NCBI GenBank assembly: GCA_963795715.1
Contig: CAWCIY010000003.1
Span: 930,001-994,000 of the forward strand
Reading direction: 5' to 3'
Length of the DNA stretch: 64,000 nt
Origin: JAFEDN01 sp963795715
Lineage (GTDB): Bacteria; Pseudomonadota; Gammaproteobacteria; Coxiellales; Coxiellaceae
A program made the translations under genes and the position numbers. Below, piece after piece: positions 1 to 9,152 of the stretch (its first letter is position 1; each line of letters starts with the position of its first letter). Below the pieces are notes generated by a model. That model saw nothing but the letters and a program-made list of their open reading frames with translations, did not search any database and was not told the origin of the DNA.

Positions 1-381
1 CCCACTGCGCAACGAGTTATAAATCCATCAGTATTGAAGAAGCAGTTATCCTGCTTGACAGTTAGATTAGAAAAAAGTTTGCCAAAGCAACAGCGCAGTG
101 GTTTTGAATTTGCTTTAAAAGAGCAATCCAATATGTTAGAAGAAATTATGGAATCACAGCCGGTGGACACTCTTGCCTTAAGTGAACTCGCCGAAGATAT
201 CAGTCAATTGGATGCAGAAATTACTGAAGCGGCAAGAGATAATGGACATTCAAACTCTACTGTTCATGTTATTGCTGTACCCACACAGGTAGCGTTAAGC
301 CAACTTTCTTTTCTACGTAATGGGACACTCAGGAATCCAGCTTTATTATCTAACAAATCTATTTTAAGTTTAGAAGGGTGA
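1..381 (+). CDS. Partial hypothetical protein (C-terminal part)
   Basis: The reading frame is open to the left edge of the window, so only the last ~126 residues are seen; the TTG at 34 is probably internal. The product is hydrophilic, with an acidic helical stretch (around DTLALSELAEDISQLD) and no membrane segment or recognisable domain. It ends 15 bases before the convergent transporter gene's stop codon. I do not recognise the family. Confidence 0.5.
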   Translation, partial: PTAQRVINPSVLKKQLSCLTVRLEKSLPKQQRSGFEFALKEQSNMLEEIMESQPVDTLALSELAEDISQLDAEITEAARDNGHSNSTVHVIAVPTQVALSQLSFLRNGTLRNPALLSNKSILSLEG

Positions 382-395
382 ATCGTTATTAGCCG

Positions 396-1625
396 CTATT
401 GAGTGCTACGCTTGTGCTCACACCTTGCTGTCTGAAATTTGTAAAATAACATCACTATTAAGGTAATGGCCCCCAAAATGATCATGGTGATGGATAAGGG
501 CAAAGTGGAGTTGACAGGCCAGTGCATGATATAGCCTCCCAGCCAAGCGGCAAAGAAAAATTGAAGACATCCTGCCATTGCAGCAGCGGATCCTGCGATT
601 TCACCGAATTGCTCCATAGCTCCGGCCAGTCCTGCTCCCATCATAAAAGATCCACCGACGCCGGCCATCATGCAGGGCAATAGAAACTGAGCAGCAGTGA
701 CTCCGTTGAAGTAAAACCAAATAAACATTAATATTCCAGCAGAAAATAGTATGGCGTTACCAAATAGTACAGTTTTCAATACTCCGATTCGTCCTGAAAT
801 TTTCCCGCAAATTAAACTACCGAGAAAAAATGTTGCGCCGATGGTAAAAAAATAATAGCCAAAATCTTTAACAGGAACATGTAATAATTTGATTATAATG
901 TAAGGAGAGCTTGAAAAGAACACGAAAAACATCAGTAAGCCTGCGGTAGAACACAAGGAGTAAGACAGAAAATTAAAATTTTTGAGTATATTCCAATACC
1001 GTAAAAAAATACTAGAATCTAATTTAACGCGTTTCTCTATAGGTAAAGTTTCTTGTATTTTACAAATGGCCACAATAAAAATGATCACGCTCATCACAGA
1101 TAAAAAAATGAATCCTGCTCGCCAATTAAACCATTGCAGTAGATAGCTGCCTATGATGGGAGCAAAAAGCGGTGACATACCAACGCCACAATTCAGAAAG
1201 CTATATACTTTTGCTGCATCATTGCCGGTATATTGGTCCCGTACAATCGCAAAAGCGGTTACCAGCATGCCGCATCCGCCAAAGGATTGGATCGCACGGG
1301 CTATGATCAATACACTGATGTTATTAGCAGAAGCGCAAAGACTGGAGCCTACAATAAAAAAAACTATGCTCCATAATACTGTCAACTTTCTTCCGTATCG
1401 ATCGCTGATGGGGCCTATTAACAACTGCCCTAAACCTGTTACAAACATAAAAACACTGAGCGTTAACTGGATATTGTCTTGGCTGGTGTGTAACAGTTCC
1501 TTCATTGCTGGAACGGCTGGAATATAGATATCCATAGCAAAAGCAAAGCTAAAAACTAGCGGGGATAATAACAAAACGGTTGTGAGGACTTTGTTTTTTT
1601 TCATTACTTTCTCAAAAAAAGACAT
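396..1625 (-). CDS. MFS multidrug transporter, Bcr/CflA family
   Basis: This is a 409-residue inner-membrane protein with about 12 hydrophobic segments, the usual length for the Bcr/CflA branch of drug/H+ antiporters. The loop after the second helix carries the MFS motif A (GPISDRYGRKLTV, ~residues 72-84). The first helix contains the DIYIPAVPAM block typical of Bcr/CflA. It probably exports drugs or small metabolites in exchange for protons; the substrate cannot be read from sequence. The ATG at 1625 has no clear ribosome site. An in-frame ATG at 1604 (MKKNKV) is preceded by GAGAAAG at good spacing and may be the true start. The gene stands alone. Confidence 0.9.
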   Translation of the reverse strand: MSFFEKVMKKNKVLTTVLLLSPLVFSFAFAMDIYIPAVPAMKELLHTSQDNIQLTLSVFMFVTGLGQLLIGPISDRYGRKLTVLWSIVFFIVGSSLCASANNISVLIIARAIQSFGGCGMLVTAFAIVRDQYTGNDAAKVYSFLNCGVGMSPLFAPIIGSYLLQWFNWRAGFIFLSVMSVIIFIVAICKIQETLPIEKRVKLDSSIFLRYWNILKNFNFLSYSLCSTAGLLMFFVFFSSSPYIIIKLLHVPVKDFGYYFFTIGATFFLGSLICGKISGRIGVLKTVLFGNAILFSAGILMFIWFYFNGVTAAQFLLPCMMAGVGGSFMMGAGLAGAMEQFGEIAGSAAAMAGCLQFFFAAWLGGYIMHWPVNSTLPLSITMIILGAITLIVMLFYKFQTARCEHKRSTQ

Positions 1626-1745
1626 TATTTCACTAAAAACTAATAACTGTCCACTATGGGCTTGTGCAAAAATAACTTACTTTGCAAGACAAAACTAGAA
1701 TGAACATGGCTAACCCCTTCTATCTTAGAACATCTCATTCCCGCT

Positions 1746-1958
1746 GTGTCCAAAAAAGTTGACTTCGGAGATGGAAAAGGATTTATTACTCATCTAGTGA
1801 ATGAGTTTGGATTAGATTTATTATGTCATATTAGAGGTGATTTAGAACAACGTAGAGATATAGCTATATTGGCTATTGATGAGTTACTACAACAAAAAAA
1901 TCATTTTCCCGCATATCTTTGCCGAAGCAGATATGCGGGTTGCATGAAAAGTTTTTAA
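1746..1958 (+). CDS. Small hypothetical protein, possibly a remnant
   Basis: A 70-codon frame starting with GTG, without a clear Shine-Dalgarno site. The central part (LVNEFGLDLLCHIRGDLEQRRD) looks like real amphipathic protein. The last ~15 residues are encoded by a palindrome and look like read-through into non-coding DNA. It may be the broken start of a longer gene. I do not recognise it. Confidence 0.3.
   Translation: MSKKVDFGDGKGFITHLVNEFGLDLLCHIRGDLEQRRDIAILAIDELLQQKNHFPAYLCRSRYAGCMKSF
1908..1939. repeat. Hairpin, 10-bp perfect stem
   Basis: CCCGCATATC at 1908-1917 pairs with GATATGCGGG at 1930-1939 around a 12-base loop. A short T run follows at 1952. It could be a weak terminator between the small + strand frame and the reductase remnant. 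Confidence 0.45.
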
Positions 1959-2440
1959 GTCTCAAAATTTAAATATGCCGGGTATTTTTCACCTTTGACA
2001 ACGCCGGGAGAAAATATTTGGTTTAAAAGTTCTAGCTCATCTTGATGTATTTGTAAAGCAACCGAAGCAGAGTTTTCTTCCAAATATTTTATTTTTTTTG
2101 TTCCTGGAATAGGAACAATATCTTCACCTTGAGCTAATAACCACGCCAGTGAAAATTGCGCAACCGTACAATTTTTTTGGTTAGCCATATTTTGCAGAGT
2201 AGCCAACAATTTTTTATTTTCGATAAAATTATTACCCTGAAACCGAGACAACACACGCCGAAAATCATCAGTCGCTAAAGACTCTATGTCCGGTGTTTGA
2301 TTGGTCAAAAATCCTCTTCCTAGCGGGCTGTAAGGGACAAAACCAATGCCCATTTCACGGCAGGTAGGTAAAATAACAGCCTCAGGATCTCTTTGCCAAC
2401 CTGAAAGCGGATTATATTTTGAGACAGGATATCTACTCAT
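1955..2440 (-). pseudogene. Aldo/keto reductase, C-terminal remnant
   Basis: About 160 residues match the C-terminal half of NADP-dependent aldo/keto reductases: the RDPEAVILPTCREMGIGFVPYS block, a PLGRGFLTNQ stretch, and the C-terminal cofactor loop IVPIPGTKK. The N-terminal half of the TIM barrel, with the catalytic Asp-Tyr-Lys-His residues, is missing. Full family members are ~320-340 residues. The frame ends exactly where a LysR-regulator remnant begins on the opposite strand, so the two truncated 5' ends abut. This is a dead gene left by a deletion. Confidence 0.85.
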
Positions 2441-2648
2441 TCAAGCGGCAATAGCAGGACAGGGTGTTGCACTTGAACGTGCTGCGTTGGTAAATTCTAG
2501 CATCAAAGCCGGTAAATTAGTTAAAGCGTATAATTTAAGCCTTCACGAAGTAGTCAATGGATATTATTTGGTGTTTTCTGAAAATCGTATAGAAGACCCC
2601 AAAATTAAAAACTTTTTAAAGTGGTTAAACATGCAGGTGGCCTTGTGA
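2424..2648 (+). pseudogene. LysR-family regulator, C-terminal remnant
   Basis: From about 2424 the + strand encodes ~73 residues (AAIAGQGVALERAALV, then GKLVKAYN) that match the end of the effector-binding domain of GcvA-type LysR regulators. The helix-turn-helix and most of the sensor domain are absent. Upstream the frame runs into reversed reductase sequence and is meaningless there. Its 3' end overlaps the tail of the calpain-like pseudogene on the other strand by ~44 bases. Confidence 0.75.
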
Positions 2649-5432
2649 TTTCGGACTTTGAAGTCGAAGCAAATAAAGTTACTGTTGATGTTGACATAAT
2701 TTGATTAATTGATCTTGATAAGTAAGTGATTTCTTCAACTAACCTAGGCATTTTCTTAAATGTTTCAATATAATCTTTAGAATTTACTACTGCTGTTGAT
2801 AATTGTGTGCTTGATTGCAGTCCAATTAAACTAGTTTCTAATTGTTTTACTTGTTCAATCAGTAAAAGAAGAGCTGTGGCGTAAGATCTCAGCTTTGGAT
2901 TTTCATTTTGCGAAATAGCTTTTAAATACTGAACTATGCCAGACTTTTCCATGGATAAGTTTATTTCAGGGTCTAGAAGACTTGTGATTTCATCATTAAA
3001 TGCTCCTGTGTCTTCTCCTGGAATAGGAGTTTTCAATTCTTTTTGGCCCGTGATTCCCTTTTTATTTTGATAATCCGAAATAGGTAAGATTTCATTCAAA
3101 GCTGTAATTCTTTGGACTAGGAAATTTTTAAAAGGATCGATATAAGAACCTAATTCTTGATGTATAAATAATTTTTGTTGTTCAGTTAATAATTGACTAC
3201 TTGTTTTTTCATCTATATTGGATTGTAACAAACTATAAGTAATAAACCCGGATTCTAAATAAGAAATCACTTGATTTAGCTGATCTACTTTTAGTTGTTG
3301 GTTTAACTTAGGTATCATATTTGTGTTTAATCCCAACGAAGAAACTATAGGAGCCTTACCAATATCATAGCTTTTAATAAAGCGACAAAAGTCTCCTAAT
3401 TCTATTTTGGAAATATCCATTCATTAGATTTCGAGTGCGCACGATTTCACCGGTACGCGATTTTGAATATGCAAGACTATAAAAGTTCCATGGATTTCGC
3501 ACAGAAATAAAATGTTTACCTCCAGTGGTTTCACAGCCTACGATTGTATAAGCATGACTATCTGCCAATCCGGGAGGGGAATTTTCCGAAAAGGTGTTGG
3601 CAGTAACTAACGATTTTTCTCGAAGTGCTTGGCCAATTTTTTCAAATATGTTTAATTGATGAAGAGTATATTGTCCACTAAATAGTGGGCCATCAAAGAG
3701 GTAAAATTTGTGTCCCTCATAAGTAATTTCTTTATTAGGATCCAAACATGGCAAAAGCTGGTTGCGTGCAGCTTTCATCAAATTTTTTAACAATAGACTC
3801 TAATTCAGGAATTGCAATGTTAGTAATTGCAGTCTCAAATCCTTTTTGATCTACAACGGTTTTATCAATATGATTCCAAAATAGAAAACTTTTTGATAAA
3901 TTCAGGATTTGTTTGACATATCTTTTTAATTTGTTGTAAGAATAAAATGATCTTGTTGTCATCATTTTGCAGTAAAAAACGCAGCAAAGAGTCTTTGGGA
4001 AGCTGTTTAGAAATGATTTCTTGATATAACTCTGGACTTGTTTTATTTTCTTCTAATTTTCCTATCTCAGCCAGCAACAGTTTTGTTTTAAATTTTGGAA
4101 AGAGGTTGCTATCAGATGTTGCTGTGCTATCGGGTATTACTAAATAATTATTAGCTTCAACCCCTGTCAATGCTTGCATAGCGATGTATGAATGTCCACC
4201 TGCTCCATACCTGGATAAATAAGAAGGAGCAAAAGTCTCTCTGTTTTCATGGTCATCAATACCCAAAATCGCATAGGCGCTTTCTAGAGCATGCAGCCAC
4301 AAGCCACCTTCGTGCCAAGAAGCCCGAACTAGACCAGCGGCTGAGGAAAAGAAATTGTTACCATAAAGAACTTCATTGGGAACATGGACAAAAACCGGGG
4401 AAAATTCACCTTTGGAATTTCTCTCATAAAGTCTAACAGTGATTCCTTTTTCATCTTGCTTCATCATTCCCATAATAAATTCAGGTCCGCCTTCGGTATG
4501 CTAATATTGCTTCAATAGCTGATAATAGAAAGCAATTACTTAATGACCGCTGCTTTGTCTGATGAGGATGTGGTTTGGTAGTAAAGAGCGGCTCGGAAGC
4601 AGGTTTAAGATGTTTTCGGGTTGGTTGTAAGTCAGAACCATACATAAATCCTGTAGCCACTGTTTCAATATTTTCTGAGTAGTTCGGGACGAAATGCTCG
4701 TCCAGATTTTTCTTCTTCTTCTTTTATTCTTACAAAAACTCTTACTTCATATATCTGTGGTGTGCGCTAGGATCTTGATTAGGAATGGGTCGTTGCTACT
4801 ACTTCGGTTTCCTTGTCAAAAACGTATTCAATAGGAATATTGTATTGGTGTTGTATTTCTTTACTTATCTTCACTTAAACTCGATTGCGTATATTTAACG
4901 TGCCCTAAGCTCTTTAGCAAATGAATTATGAAGGCGATTGGCTTCTTTTAGAGCTTGCGTAAGAATAGGATTGACTATTTGACCATCTTTTTCCAAATCG
5001 ATTTTCCCAGCAGCTTGCTTTTGCAAAGTAATTCAAGTGCTTCTTGAGATAATTTGATTTCCACTTTAGATTCAGAAAATTTACCATCCTGGTAAAAACG
5101 CACAACAATCTTATTATCTTTTAAATTTGAGAACTACACAATTTTGGGATTTTTTTGGCAATAATCCCACATGGGGTTCAGTGTTGAAAAAATAGACTGG
5201 ATTTTCAAATAAGGTGTTGGTATCTGAAAAGAAAAATTGGCATTGACCTTTGGTTTTTTTAGGAGGAGAGGCAAATAAGCATACCGGATTTTCAGAATGG
5301 TTTTTTTAGCGATCATTTCTAGCGCTGGGCGCTGGGATTTTTCGTTTTAATCTTAATATCTTCTGGAACAACTAGAGTTCCTCGTGGATTATAGCGCTTA
5401 CTTTACTATTGATTATTATATTTTTTACTCAT
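2605..5432 (-). pseudogene. Calpain-like (C2) cysteine protease, decayed; probable former effector
   Basis: Piecing frames together gives a ~900-residue calpain-type protein. The catalytic-Cys block QRSLSNCFLLSAIEAIL has its Cys codon at 4534-4532. The LWLHALESAYAI block follows near 4300. The His block is LADSHAYTIVG (His codon 3556-3554) and the Asn block is VRNPWN (Asn codon 3496-3494). GDFCRFIKSY follows, as in domain II of calpains. The C-terminal ~250 residues are helical and unrecognised. The likely original start is the ATG at 5432 after GGGGTTAAG, but stops follow within ten codons. Frame changes occur near 5330, 5000, 4740, 4500, 3885, 3785 and 3422, several at homopolymers. Calpain-fold proteases are rare in bacteria, and in an intracellular lineage this suggests a host-directed effector. 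The number of lesions argues for real decay rather than assembly error. Confidence 0.75.
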
Positions 5433-5804
5433 CTTAACCCCAAGTAACGTGTATTTTTACCAATTGGTACATATTATACATTAATTTGGGTCAAAAATCA
5501 ATAAATAGATATATTATACATATTTGAGGGTTGGCCGAGAGCATAGACCCAGCAATGGGGTCATGAAAGATTTTTCCATCCCCGCCTTCTGGGCAACTCT
5601 AATTGCTCTTCATCTTCTTCATCACTGCATACCTGTGTTCTTACTAAGCCGTCAATTAATTGCTAGCTACTCAAAGAAGTGGGTGGTTTAAGCGAATTTA
5701 ACAATCGGTGTTGCGGAATCGAGCTTAAACCCATAGCAGCGGCAGAGTTTGAAAAAAAAGCTTTAGTTTACTATCTTAATAGATAAACCAGTGGGGAGTG
5801 TACG
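5433..5804. other. Intergenic region upstream of malic enzyme
   Basis: AT-rich, with two copies of ATATTATACAT about 35 bases apart (near 5470 and 5510) that could hold divergent promoter elements. The second half (5520-5760) is more GC-balanced and may be decayed coding DNA, but no frame is convincing. GGGGAG at ~5793 is the ribosome site for the malic enzyme. Confidence 0.4.
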
Positions 5805-7430
5805 ATGGCCAGCACTTTGAAAAACATAGCGATCCTTGAAAATGCAAGTACTAATAAAGGCACTGCATTCATTTTTAAGGAACGAGATAAATTGAATATA
5901 ACCGGATTGCTTCCTGATGCGGTGGATACCCTTGATTTACAACGACAACGTGTTTTGGGACATTTAGCTGTAAAAACGACCGATTTGGAGCGTTATATTT
6001 ATTTAATTAGTTTACTCGATCGTAATGAAATTCTTTTTTATCATGTTGTTATGGCCGACCCTGCGCGTTTTATTCCTATTCTTTACGATCCAACGGTTGG
6101 TGAAGCCTGCTTGAAATTTGATCACATTTTTCGACGTCCACGGGGTATGTATGTTTCATTAAGCCACAAAGGGCAGGTTGAAAAGATTTTGCGGAATTGG
6201 CCGGTTAAAGATGTTCATTTCATTTGTGTAAGCACCGGCGGCCGTATCTTAGGTCTTGGTGATTTAGGCGCTGATGGTATGGGTATTCCTATTGGTAAAT
6301 TACAATTATACACGGCTTGCGCTGCGATTCCCCCTGAATGTTTATTACCGGTGTTATTAGATTGTGGCACTAATAATGAGCAATTATTGCATGACCCGCT
6401 TTACTTGGGATTACGCAAGCCTCGTCCAAGTGATGCGGAAATGGATGAATTTGTCGAAGAATTTATTCTGGCAACCCAGAAAGTATTTCCCCATTGTTGT
6501 GTGCATTTTGAAGATTGGAAAGGAACGGACGCCATTAAATATTTAGCTAAATATCGTGATAAAATTTGTTGTTATAACGACGATATTCAAGGCACAGCCA
6601 GTGTTGCCTTAGCTGGTTTAATGACCGCGTTAGCCGAAAAAAAAGAAAAAATATCTCAACAACGTATTCTCTTCTTAGGCGCAGGGTCGGCTGGCATAGG
6701 CATTGCAGATCTATTAGTTTCGGCAATGAAATTAGAAGGCTTAGCAGAAAAAGCAGCTCAATCGGCTATCACACTATTTGATATCAATGGATTAATTGAA
6801 ACATCCCGTAATGATTTATCGCCGTCACAACAGAAATACGCTCAATCACATGCACCCATTAAAAATTTGTTAGAAGCGATAAAAGTATTTAAACCTACAA
6901 TATTGATTGGAGTGAGTACGCAGGGTAAAGCGTTTAATCAACCAGTCGTCGAAACCATGGCTCAACTTAACAAGAGGCCAATCATATTTGCATTATCAAA
7001 TCCTACTGATAAAGCAGAGTGCAGTGCAGAAGAAGCTTACACCTGGACTAAAGGTAAAGTGTTATATGCAGCCGGAGTGCAATTTCCTAATGTCAAAATA
7101 GGCGATAAGGTATTTTATCCGGGACAAGCGAATAATTTTTATATTTTCCCTGCAGTCAGCTTGGCTGTCTATGCGACTCGTCCTAAACACATCACCGATG
7201 AGCTATTTATCGAAGCAGCGCGTGCAACTGCAGCGCAAGTTGGCTCTGATGAACGTGAACGCGGGATGATGTTTCCGCCGCAAAGTAATATTTTAGCAAC
7301 GGAAGTGGCAACAGCAGTTGCTGTTGCCGAAATGATATTTAATAAAAATATGGCAACCGTAAAAAAACCCAAGGATATTAAAAGTTGGTTGGAGGATCAA
7401 CTTTATAAACCTGAATATTCTAGTAAATAG
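5805..7430 (+). CDS. maeA: NAD-dependent malic enzyme (malate to pyruvate + CO2)
   Basis: A 541-residue cytoplasmic enzyme that oxidatively decarboxylates malate, linking the TCA cycle to pyruvate. Conserved blocks appear in family order: YDPTVGEACLKF, RPRGMYVSLSHKGQ, STGGRILGLGDLGADGMGIP, the metal-binding VHFEDWKGTDA and CCYNDDIQGTASVALAG, the dinucleotide fold ILFLGAGSAGIGIADLL, and FALSNPTDKAECSAE. The length matches E. coli MaeA (~565). The ATG at 5805 has GGGGAG upstream. It lies 8 bases before fumC, so the two form an operon converting fumarate to malate to pyruvate, sensible for an organism living on host amino acids. Confidence 0.95.
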   Translation: MASTLKNIAILENASTNKGTAFIFKERDKLNITGLLPDAVDTLDLQRQRVLGHLAVKTTDLERYIYLISLLDRNEILFYHVVMADPARFIPILYDPTVGEACLKFDHIFRRPRGMYVSLSHKGQVEKILRNWPVKDVHFICVSTGGRILGLGDLGADGMGIPIGKLQLYTACAAIPPECLLPVLLDCGTNNEQLLHDPLYLGLRKPRPSDAEMDEFVEEFILATQKVFPHCCVHFEDWKGTDAIKYLAKYRDKICCYNDDIQGTASVALAGLMTALAEKKEKISQQRILFLGAGSAGIGIADLLVSAMKLEGLAEKAAQSAITLFDINGLIETSRNDLSPSQQKYAQSHAPIKNLLEAIKVFKPTILIGVSTQGKAFNQPVVETMAQLNKRPIIFALSNPTDKAECSAEEAYTWTKGKVLYAAGVQFPNVKIGDKVFYPGQANNFYIFPAVSLAVYATRPKHITDELFIEAARATAAQVGSDERERGMMFPPQSNILATEVATAVAVAEMIFNKNMATVKKPKDIKSWLEDQLYKPEYSSK

Positions 7431-7438
7431 GCAAAAAT

Positions 7439-8923
7439 ATGTCATATATTGAAGACACTCAAATTAAAGATGGACATTTTGAACTGGGTGAACTTCTAGA
7501 CCATGGTAAATTTCGGGTCGAATCTGATTCGATGGGACAAGTGAAAGTTCCCGCGGAAAAATTGTGGGGCGCACAAACCCAGCGCTCGCTGATTCATTTC
7601 TCGATAGGCGACGATCACATGCCTAAATCGGTTTATCACGCTTATGGATACGTGAAAAAAGCAGCGGCTATTGTTAATCGCAAAGCTGGAAAATTATCAG
7701 CAGATAAAGCTAAATTAATAATAGCAGCAGCAGATGAAGTGATTGCTGCAAAGCTAGATGCTGAATTTCCACTATTTGTTTGGCAGACTGGCTCCGGCAC
7801 CCAATCGAATATGAATGTTAATGAAGTGATATCGAATCGCGCTATTCAATTAGTTAAAGGAAAATTGGGCACTAAAACGCCGATACATCCTAATGACGAC
7901 GTCAATATGTCCCAATCTTCAAACGATACTTTTCCAACCGCCATGCATATTGCAACGGTATTAGAGTTTACCCATCATCTTTTGCCGAATGTTCAGTCAC
8001 TAGCGGAACATATGGCAAAAAAAGCGTTTGAGTGGGTAAATATAGTTAAAATCGGGCGCACACATTTGCAAGACGCAACCCCTCTTACCGTTGGCCAAGA
8101 GTGGTCAGGGTATGTCACACAACTACAGGATGCGCTGGAACTTGTCAAACAATCTATGCAGGGACTTTATAAACTTGCCGCGGGAGGTACTGCGGTTGGT
8201 ACAGGTATTAACACACTGCCAGATTTTGGGCCACAGATTGCTTCCGAAATTGCAGAATTAACTCAGCTTCCTTTTATTACCGCGCCGAATAAATTCGCTG
8301 CACAAGGCTCATTGGACGCCATGGTTGCAGCCAGTGCAGCATTACGTTCTTTAGCCGTTGCACTGATGAAAATTGCTAATGACATTCGTTGGCTCGGTTG
8401 CGGGCCTCGCGCGGGTTTCCATGAACTTAATTTACCCTCCAATGAACCGGGTTCATCGATTATGCCTGGCAAAGTGAATCCCACGCAGGCGGAAGCTATG
8501 GTCATGGTATGTATACAGGTGATCGGCAATGATAATATCGTTGCTTTTGCTGGTTCGCAGGGTAATTTCGAATTAAACGCCATGCGTCCAATTATTATTA
8601 AAAATGTACTTCATTCCAGCACAATATTAGCCGATGCTTGTGAAAAATTTCAGATTTATTGTATAGACGGAATTACACTGAATCTCCCAAAAATAAAACA
8701 ATTTGTTGCCGAATCATTGATGCTGGTTACGGCATTAAGTCCTGTCATTGGTTATGACAAAGCTGCGGCTATAGCGCATAAAGCATTAGAAAAAAATGTC
8801 ACTTTGCGAGAAGCCGCAATGGCGACTGGATTGATTACTGCAGAAGAATTTGACAAGGTTGTCATTCCAGAAAATATGGTGGGAAATCCACAGCAGGATT
8901 TGAATTTTATAAGGAGATGTTAA
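7439..8923 (+). CDS. fumC: Fumarate hydratase class II
   Basis: A 494-residue FumC of the iron-independent aspartase/fumarase superfamily, which interconverts fumarate and malate. It shows the TGSGTQSNMNVNEV block, the SSNDTFPTAMHIA block, GRTHLQDATPLTVGQEWSGY, and the superfamily signature GSSIMPGKVNPTQAE with the catalytic-loop serine. It carries ~30 extra N-terminal residues relative to E. coli FumC; an internal ATG (MGQVKVPAEKLWG) would give the standard length, so the start is not settled. It is translated directly after maeA. Its stop overlaps the ATG of the poxB fragment. Confidence 0.95.
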   Translation: MSYIEDTQIKDGHFELGELLDHGKFRVESDSMGQVKVPAEKLWGAQTQRSLIHFSIGDDHMPKSVYHAYGYVKKAAAIVNRKAGKLSADKAKLIIAAADEVIAAKLDAEFPLFVWQTGSGTQSNMNVNEVISNRAIQLVKGKLGTKTPIHPNDDVNMSQSSNDTFPTAMHIATVLEFTHHLLPNVQSLAEHMAKKAFEWVNIVKIGRTHLQDATPLTVGQEWSGYVTQLQDALELVKQSMQGLYKLAAGGTAVGTGINTLPDFGPQIASEIAELTQLPFITAPNKFAAQGSLDAMVAASAALRSLAVALMKIANDIRWLGCGPRAGFHELNLPSNEPGSSIMPGKVNPTQAEAMVMVCIQVIGNDNIVAFAGSQGNFELNAMRPIIIKNVLHSSTILADACEKFQIYCIDGITLNLPKIKQFVAESLMLVTALSPVIGYDKAAAIAHKALEKNVTLREAAMATGLITAEEFDKVVIPENMVGNPQQDLNFIRRC

Positions 8924-9135
8924 TGTCGCAAACAGTTGCAGATATTTTGGTTGCTACCCTGGATCAGATCGGAGTCAAGCAAATATTTGGATTAATCGGT
9001 GATTCCTTAAATCCCCTCGCTGATGCTGTACGACACAGTTCCATTGAATGGATTGGCGTTCGCCATGAGGAAGGAGCAGCGCTAGCTGCAGCGGGCCAAG
9101 CCATTCATGAGAGAAGTCATGAAGATTTTCACTAA
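8923..9135 (+). pseudogene. Pyruvate oxidase-like TPP enzyme, N-terminal remnant
   Basis: The ATG at 8923 overlaps the fumC stop, with AGGAG ~8 bases upstream, and starts about 60 residues of a thiamine-diphosphate enzyme N-terminus (MSQTVADILVATLDQIGV, then FGLIGDSLNPLADA and the catalytic-Glu-type WIGVRHEEGAALAA). This resembles PoxB, the ubiquinone-dependent pyruvate oxidase (~570 residues). After AAAGQAIHE the frame loses similarity and stops. About 90% of the gene is gone. It was probably the third gene of the malate-fumarate operon. Confidence 0.8.
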
Positions 9136-9152
9136 CTTTGGATTTCAAACCC

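Noticed and set aside
1153..1527. + strand frame opposite the MFS transporter
   Set aside because: It is antisense to well-supported transporter coding sequence and has no start signals.
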